Below are positions 14,153 through 17,949 of a stretch of 17,949 nucleotides of DNA, in pieces; position 1 is the stretch's first letter, and the number at the start of each line of letters is the position of its first letter. Below the pieces are notes generated by a model that was given only the letters and a program-made list of their open reading frames with translations, ran no database searches and had not been told where the DNA came from. This stretch comes from a bacterium (GTDB taxonomy: Bacteria; SZUA-79; Acidulodesulfobacterales; Acidulodesulfobacteraceae), in assembly GCA_021806125.1 (NCBI GenBank), contig JAJZYC010000011.1, positions 1 through 17,949 on the forward strand, read 5' to 3'. The position numbers were made by a program, and so were the translations under genes.

Positions 14153-15181
14153 TTGGTTAAGGAAAACTGTTTTATAGGCATTACAATGGGAGACCCCGGC
14201 GGAATAGGGCCGGAGATTGCAATAAAGTCGTCGAAGTATTTTGCCGGGAAAAATGAATGTATCAAACCTGTTATTTTCGGTTCTTTCGAGCATATAGCCA
14301 ATGTATCAAAAAAGATAATAAAAACAAACACGCCGCTGAACTTAATCAGTCCTGAATCGTCTCTTAAAAAATCATATAATAACGAAAAAATTAACGTAAT
14401 AGATTTATCTTCAAAGTCTTACGATTCCGTTAAATTAGGAACGGTTAATCCCGAATACGCAAAAGACGTCGAACGGTATATAGAAACGGCGGTAGATTTT
14501 TCTCTAAACGGCAAAATATGCGGTTTTGCGACAGCCCCAATTAATAAAGACATGATGCTTAAGGGAATGGCGAGGTTTGGAGGGCACACCGAGCTGTTAG
14601 GGTATTTAACCGGTTCCGACGATTTTGCAATGCTTTTTTATTCAAAAAAAATAATTACGGCTCTTGCGACTATTCATATTCCGTTATCGGAAGTTCCTGC
14701 TAAAATAACAAAAGATTTATTAAGAAATATAATAAATATATCGCTTAACTGGATAAAAAAGGATTTCGGCAAAAAAAATCCCCGAATCGCCGTATTAGGT
14801 TTAAATCCGCACGCCGGAGAAAACGGCAGGATAGGCGTGGAGGAAAAAGATTATATAATACCCGTCGTCGAAGAATTTCGGAACAAAAACGAAAATATAG
14901 AAGGACCTTTTCCGGCGGATAGTTTTTTTGCGAAAAGATATAAAGATTTCGATTTAATAGTTTCTATGTATCACGACCAGGCGCTTATACCGTTTAAGCT
15001 TCTTTCTTTTAACAAAGGGGTTAACGTTACCGCCGGACTGAAGATTATAAGAACGTCTCCCGTGCATGGAACGGCTTATGATATCGCCGGCAAGAATACG
15101 GCGGATTACGAAAGTATGCTGGAGTCGGTAAAATTAGTCCGCAGGATATCGGAGAACAGAAATAAATGGACAGAAAGATAA
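14153..15181 (+). CDS. pdxA: 4-hydroxythreonine-4-phosphate dehydrogenase
   Basis: A 342-residue NAD-dependent enzyme oxidising 4-phosphohydroxy-threonine in pyridoxal 5'-phosphate synthesis. Diagnostic segments: ITMGDPGGIGPEI (10-22); GGHTELLGYLTG with His145-Thr146 binding substrate; and metal-binding histidines His175 (HIPLSEVP), His220 (NPHAGENG) and His274 (YHDQALIPFK). The spacing 175-220 equals the 45 residues between E. coli His166 and His211. PVHGTAYDIAGK closes the site. TTG at 14153 is the only conventional start in a suitable place but has no Shine-Dalgarno. It lies 16 bases after the surA-like stop, so coupling is likely. AAGGA at 14159-14163 sits inside the frame. The last 16 bases overlap uvrA. 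Confidence 0.94.
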   Translation: MVKENCFIGITMGDPGGIGPEIAIKSSKYFAGKNECIKPVIFGSFEHIANVSKKIIKTNTPLNLISPESSLKKSYNNEKINVIDLSSKSYDSVKLGTVNPEYAKDVERYIETAVDFSLNGKICGFATAPINKDMMLKGMARFGGHTELLGYLTGSDDFAMLFYSKKIITALATIHIPLSEVPAKITKDLLRNIINISLNWIKKDFGKKNPRIAVLGLNPHAGENGRIGVEEKDYIIPVVEEFRNKNENIEGPFPADSFFAKRYKDFDLIVSMYHDQALIPFKLLSFNKGVNVTAGLKIIRTSPVHGTAYDIAGKNTADYESMLESVKLVRRISENRNKWTER

Positions 15182-17949
15182 TAATCAAAGGCGCAAGACA
15201 GCATAATTTAAAAAATATAAGCCTAGAAATCCCGAAAGACAAACTTGTCGTAATAACCGGCCTTTCAGGCTCCGGCAAGTCCTCTTTGGCTTTTGACACT
15301 ATATTTGCCGAAGGGCAGAGGAGATATTTGGAATCCCTGTCTTCTTACGCAAGGCAATTTATGGAACAGATGGACAAACCCGATGTAGATTCGGTTGAAG
15401 GACTTTCGCCGGCTATTTCCATAGAACAGAAATCGGTAAGCAAAAATCCCCGCTCTACGGTAGGAACTATTACGGAAATTTATGATTATCTCAGAGTTCT
15501 TTTTGCAAGAGTAGGAGTTCCGTACTGCTATAATTGCGGTAAAAAAATAGAGCCCAAAACCGTTGACCAGATGGTGGAATCGGTTTATTCGAATAAAGCG
15601 GGGGAAAAACTGATAGTTTTGTCTCCGATAGTTATCGGAAGGAAGGGCGAGTTCAGGGCAAAGTTCGACGATTACCTTAAACACGGATTTTACAGAATAT
15701 ATGCCGACGGTAAAGAATATAACTTAGACGAGCCGATTAATCTCGATAAAAAAAAGAAACATAATATCGATTTGGTTATCGACAGATTAGTCATAAAAGA
15801 AGAAAATAAAAAAAGATTATTCGATTCCATAGAACTTGCTTTAAAATTATCTTCCGGAATTTTAAAGCTGAAATATGAAAACAGGGAAGAGATATTAACC
15901 GAGAACTCGATTTGTTTAGACTGCAATATAAGTTACGGCAAACCGGAACCGTCGGTTTTTTCTTTTAACAGCCCGCAGGGCGCCTGTTTGGAATGCGGCG
16001 GATTGGGCTATAAGGAATATTTTGACGAAGACCTTGTTATTCCCGATAAAAATCTTTCTCTTAAGGAAGATGCGATAATTATTTTCAAAAACTCAACCCC
16101 TGTTTATAAAAATCAAATTATAAACGCCTTATCGAAACATTACGGTTTTGCTCCGGATATTCCCTACGCGGATTTAAGCGAAGATATAAAGCATGCGATA
16201 TTATACGGCTCAGGCGGCGAAAAAATAAAATTTTACGACGCGATGAACGACGATAAATCGTTCCATTTAAAATACTGGGAAGGCATCATGCCCATGCTTG
16301 AAAGAAATATAGCCGAAGGGAATTACCTGCTGGACCCAAGAAAATTTAAAGCCGAGAAAATATGCCCAGAGTGCGGCGGCTTCAGGCTAAAGAAAGAATC
16401 CCTCAGTTACAGGGTAGGCGGACTTAATATAGCCGAAATTGTAAACTTAAGCATTAAAGATGCCCTAAGTTTTTTTAAAAATTTGAATTTAAGCGATTAC
16501 GAAGCCGGTATCGCGGCTAAAATTTTAAACGAGGTTAAAGACAGGCTGCAATTTTTAACCAATGTAGGGCTTGAATATCTGACTCTTTCGAGGCAGGCCC
16601 AAACGCTTTCCGGCGGAGAGTCGCAGAGGATAAGACTTGCTTCGCAAATTGGCTCAGGTTTAACAGGCGTTCTATACGTTATGGACGAACCGAGCATAGG
16701 CCTGCATATGCGGGATAACGAGCGGCTTCTTAAAACGATTATAGACTTGCGGGACAAAGGCAATACGCTTATTGTCGTAGAACACGATGAAGCTACTATG
16801 CTTAAATCCGACTATATTATCGATATGGGGCCTGGAGCGGGTAAAAACGGAGGCTATATAGTAGCTCAGGGAACTCCGGAAGAAATCATTAAAAATCCCG
16901 CTTCTTTAACCGGTAAATATTTAACCGGAAAATTAAAAATAAATATGCCCGGTTTCAGGAGGGGCAGTTTATCCGGTTATTTGGAAATAAAAGGCGCCAG
17001 GATGAATAACCTGAAAAATATCGATGTTAAAATTCCGCTGAATAATTTTATATGCGTTACCGGAGTATCCGGGTCGGGAAAGAGCACCTTGATAATAGAT
17101 ACGCTTTATCAGGCGTTGTCGGCCTATAAAAACGGGTATATATCAGATTTTAAAAAGTTTGAGGCGGATGATATAATAAACGTAAAATATTTCGACAGGG
17201 TAGTCAATATAGATCAGTCCCCCATAGGGAGAACGCCTAGGTCTAATCCGGCTACTTATACCGGAATATTTACGCTCATAAGGGATATTTTTGCGGGAAC
17301 AAAAGAAGCGAGGGCGAGAGGCTACGACCCCGGCAGATTCAGTTTTAACGTAAAAGGAGGCAGATGCGAGGCCTGCAGCGGCGACGGGGTAAAAAAAATA
17401 GAAATGCTTTTTATGCCGGACGTTTATGTAATGTGCGATGTCTGCAAGGGGAAAAGATATAACAGACCTACTTTAGAAATTGCGTATAAGAATAAGAATA
17501 TTTACGACGTCCTGAACATGACCGTAAAAGAAGCTTATGAATTTTTCGATGCGATTCCGGCTCTCGCGCATAAGCTAAAGTTTTTAATCGATGTTGGACT
17601 AGATTATATAAATTTAGGACAGCTTGCGACTACGCTGTCCGGAGGCGAGGCTCAAAGAATAAAACTCTCGAAAGAACTGTCGAGGCCGGGACAATATAAG
17701 ACGCTTTATATACTCGACGAACCTACAACAGGACTTCATTTTGACGATATAAGCAAACTTTTGAACATATTGAATCTCTTAGTAGAAGCAGGCAATACCG
17801 TAATAGTCATTGAACATAATTTAGACGTAATAAAATCGGCCGACTATATAATCGATATGGGACCGGAAGGCGGAGACGGCGGCGGCAGAATAATCGCATG
17901 CGGAACGCCGGAGGAGATTTCCGTTAATGTGGATTCCTCTATCGGCGGG
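15166..17949 (+). CDS. uvrA: UvrABC excinuclease subunit A, 3'-truncated by the window edge
   Basis: Open for 928 codons to the window end with no stop; UvrA is usually about 940-950 residues, so only a dozen or so codons are missing. It is the damage-recognition ATPase of nucleotide excision repair. Visible: Walker A GLSGSGKS (32-39), zinc module CLDC/CLEC (250, 253, 274, 277), ABC signature SGGESQRIRLASQIGSGL (from 482) and MDEPSIGLH. The second half has Walker A GVSGSGKS (633-640), zinc module CEAC/CDVC (734, 737, 757, 760), SGGEAQRIKLSKEL (from 825) and LDEPTTGLHFDD. The C-terminal GGDGGGRII-type tail is reached. ATG 15166 lies inside the pdxA 3' end (16-base overlap), with GGAG in the pdxA coding sequence upstream, which indicates translational coupling. 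Mfd, its recruiting partner, lies about 3.2 kb upstream on the same strand. Confidence 0.97.
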   Translation, partial: MDRKIIIKGARQHNLKNISLEIPKDKLVVITGLSGSGKSSLAFDTIFAEGQRRYLESLSSYARQFMEQMDKPDVDSVEGLSPAISIEQKSVSKNPRSTVGTITEIYDYLRVLFARVGVPYCYNCGKKIEPKTVDQMVESVYSNKAGEKLIVLSPIVIGRKGEFRAKFDDYLKHGFYRIYADGKEYNLDEPINLDKKKKHNIDLVIDRLVIKEENKKRLFDSIELALKLSSGILKLKYENREEILTENSICLDCNISYGKPEPSVFSFNSPQGACLECGGLGYKEYFDEDLVIPDKNLSLKEDAIIIFKNSTPVYKNQIINALSKHYGFAPDIPYADLSEDIKHAILYGSGGEKIKFYDAMNDDKSFHLKYWEGIMPMLERNIAEGNYLLDPRKFKAEKICPECGGFRLKKESLSYRVGGLNIAEIVNLSIKDALSFFKNLNLSDYEAGIAAKILNEVKDRLQFLTNVGLEYLTLSRQAQTLSGGESQRIRLASQIGSGLTGVLYVMDEPSIGLHMRDNERLLKTIIDLRDKGNTLIVVEHDEATMLKSDYIIDMGPGAGKNGGYIVAQGTPEEIIKNPASLTGKYLTGKLKINMPGFRRGSLSGYLEIKGARMNNLKNIDVKIPLNNFICVTGVSGSGKSTLIIDTLYQALSAYKNGYISDFKKFEADDIINVKYFDRVVNIDQSPIGRTPRSNPATYTGIFTLIRDIFAGTKEARARGYDPGRFSFNVKGGRCEACSGDGVKKIEMLFMPDVYVMCDVCKGKRYNRPTLEIAYKNKNIYDVLNMTVKEAYEFFDAIPALAHKLKFLIDVGLDYINLGQLATTLSGGEAQRIKLSKELSRPGQYKTLYILDEPTTGLHFDDISKLLNILNLLVEAGNTVIVIEHNLDVIKSADYIIDMGPEGGDGGGRIIACGTPEEISVNVDSSIGG

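Noticed and set aside
15265..16763. Minus-strand open frames over uvrA
   Set aside because: UvrA reads continuously through this region with all expected motifs, so the antisense frames are not genes.
1..17949. CRISPR array, tRNA/rRNA gene, transposase, phage or toxin-antitoxin genes
   Set aside because: No regularly spaced repeats, cloverleaf sequences or recognisable mobile-element proteins were seen on either strand.

Overview
The window is AT-rich (roughly 60% A+T by eye) and densely coding. It reads as chromosomal housekeeping DNA from a Gram-negative bacterium. The order glyQ-glyS-ppdK followed by mfd, a parvulin lipoprotein, surA-like, pdxA and uvrA is, as I recall, the arrangement found in former Deltaproteobacteria such as Geobacter and relatives. 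The strong A/T bias and the DsrE-family protein would suit an AT-rich uncultured lineage of that group (for example the Sva0485/Acidulodesulfobacterales type). That placement is inference only and was not tested by any search.

Layout. Positions 1-323 (+) hold the 3' end of a gene cut by the window edge, probably an ASKHA-fold ATPase-like protein. It converges on a minus-strand pair: a DsrE-family protein (342-719) downstream of trpS (824-1867). A 108-base gap (1868-1975) separates trpS from the divergent nadA and carries two overlapping promoter candidates, one in each direction. From nadA to the right edge everything is on the + strand: nadA, glyQ, glyS, ppdK, mfd, a parvulin-type lipoprotein, a SurA-like chaperone, pdxA and uvrA (cut about a dozen or more codons before its end). 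Gaps are short (16-66 bases), pdxA and uvrA overlap, and no stretch over 300 bases lacks a gene. The largest gap, 12903-13110, contains a striking 78-base palindromic element.

Functions. The cluster mixes NAD synthesis (NadA), pyridoxal phosphate synthesis (PdxA), tRNA charging (TrpRS and the two subunits of GlyRS), PEP/pyruvate interconversion (PPDK), cell-envelope protein folding (two parvulin-type prolyl isomerases, one lipid-anchored and one periplasmic) and transcription-coupled nucleotide excision repair (Mfd and UvrA). Mfd keeps the residues recalled as its UvrA contact, so the two repair genes flank a block of envelope and cofactor genes and probably work together.

What stands out. 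glyQ has no ATG, GTG or TTG at the right place and appears to start at ATC (or ATT) behind a GAGG site. The palindromic element upstream of the surA-like gene can fold in two mutually exclusive ways and resembles the dRS3-type repeat core. Mfd is about 90 residues shorter than the E. coli protein, with all of the loss in its N-terminal half. I see no phage, transposase, CRISPR array, tRNA or rRNA, and no convincing unknown multi-gene system.
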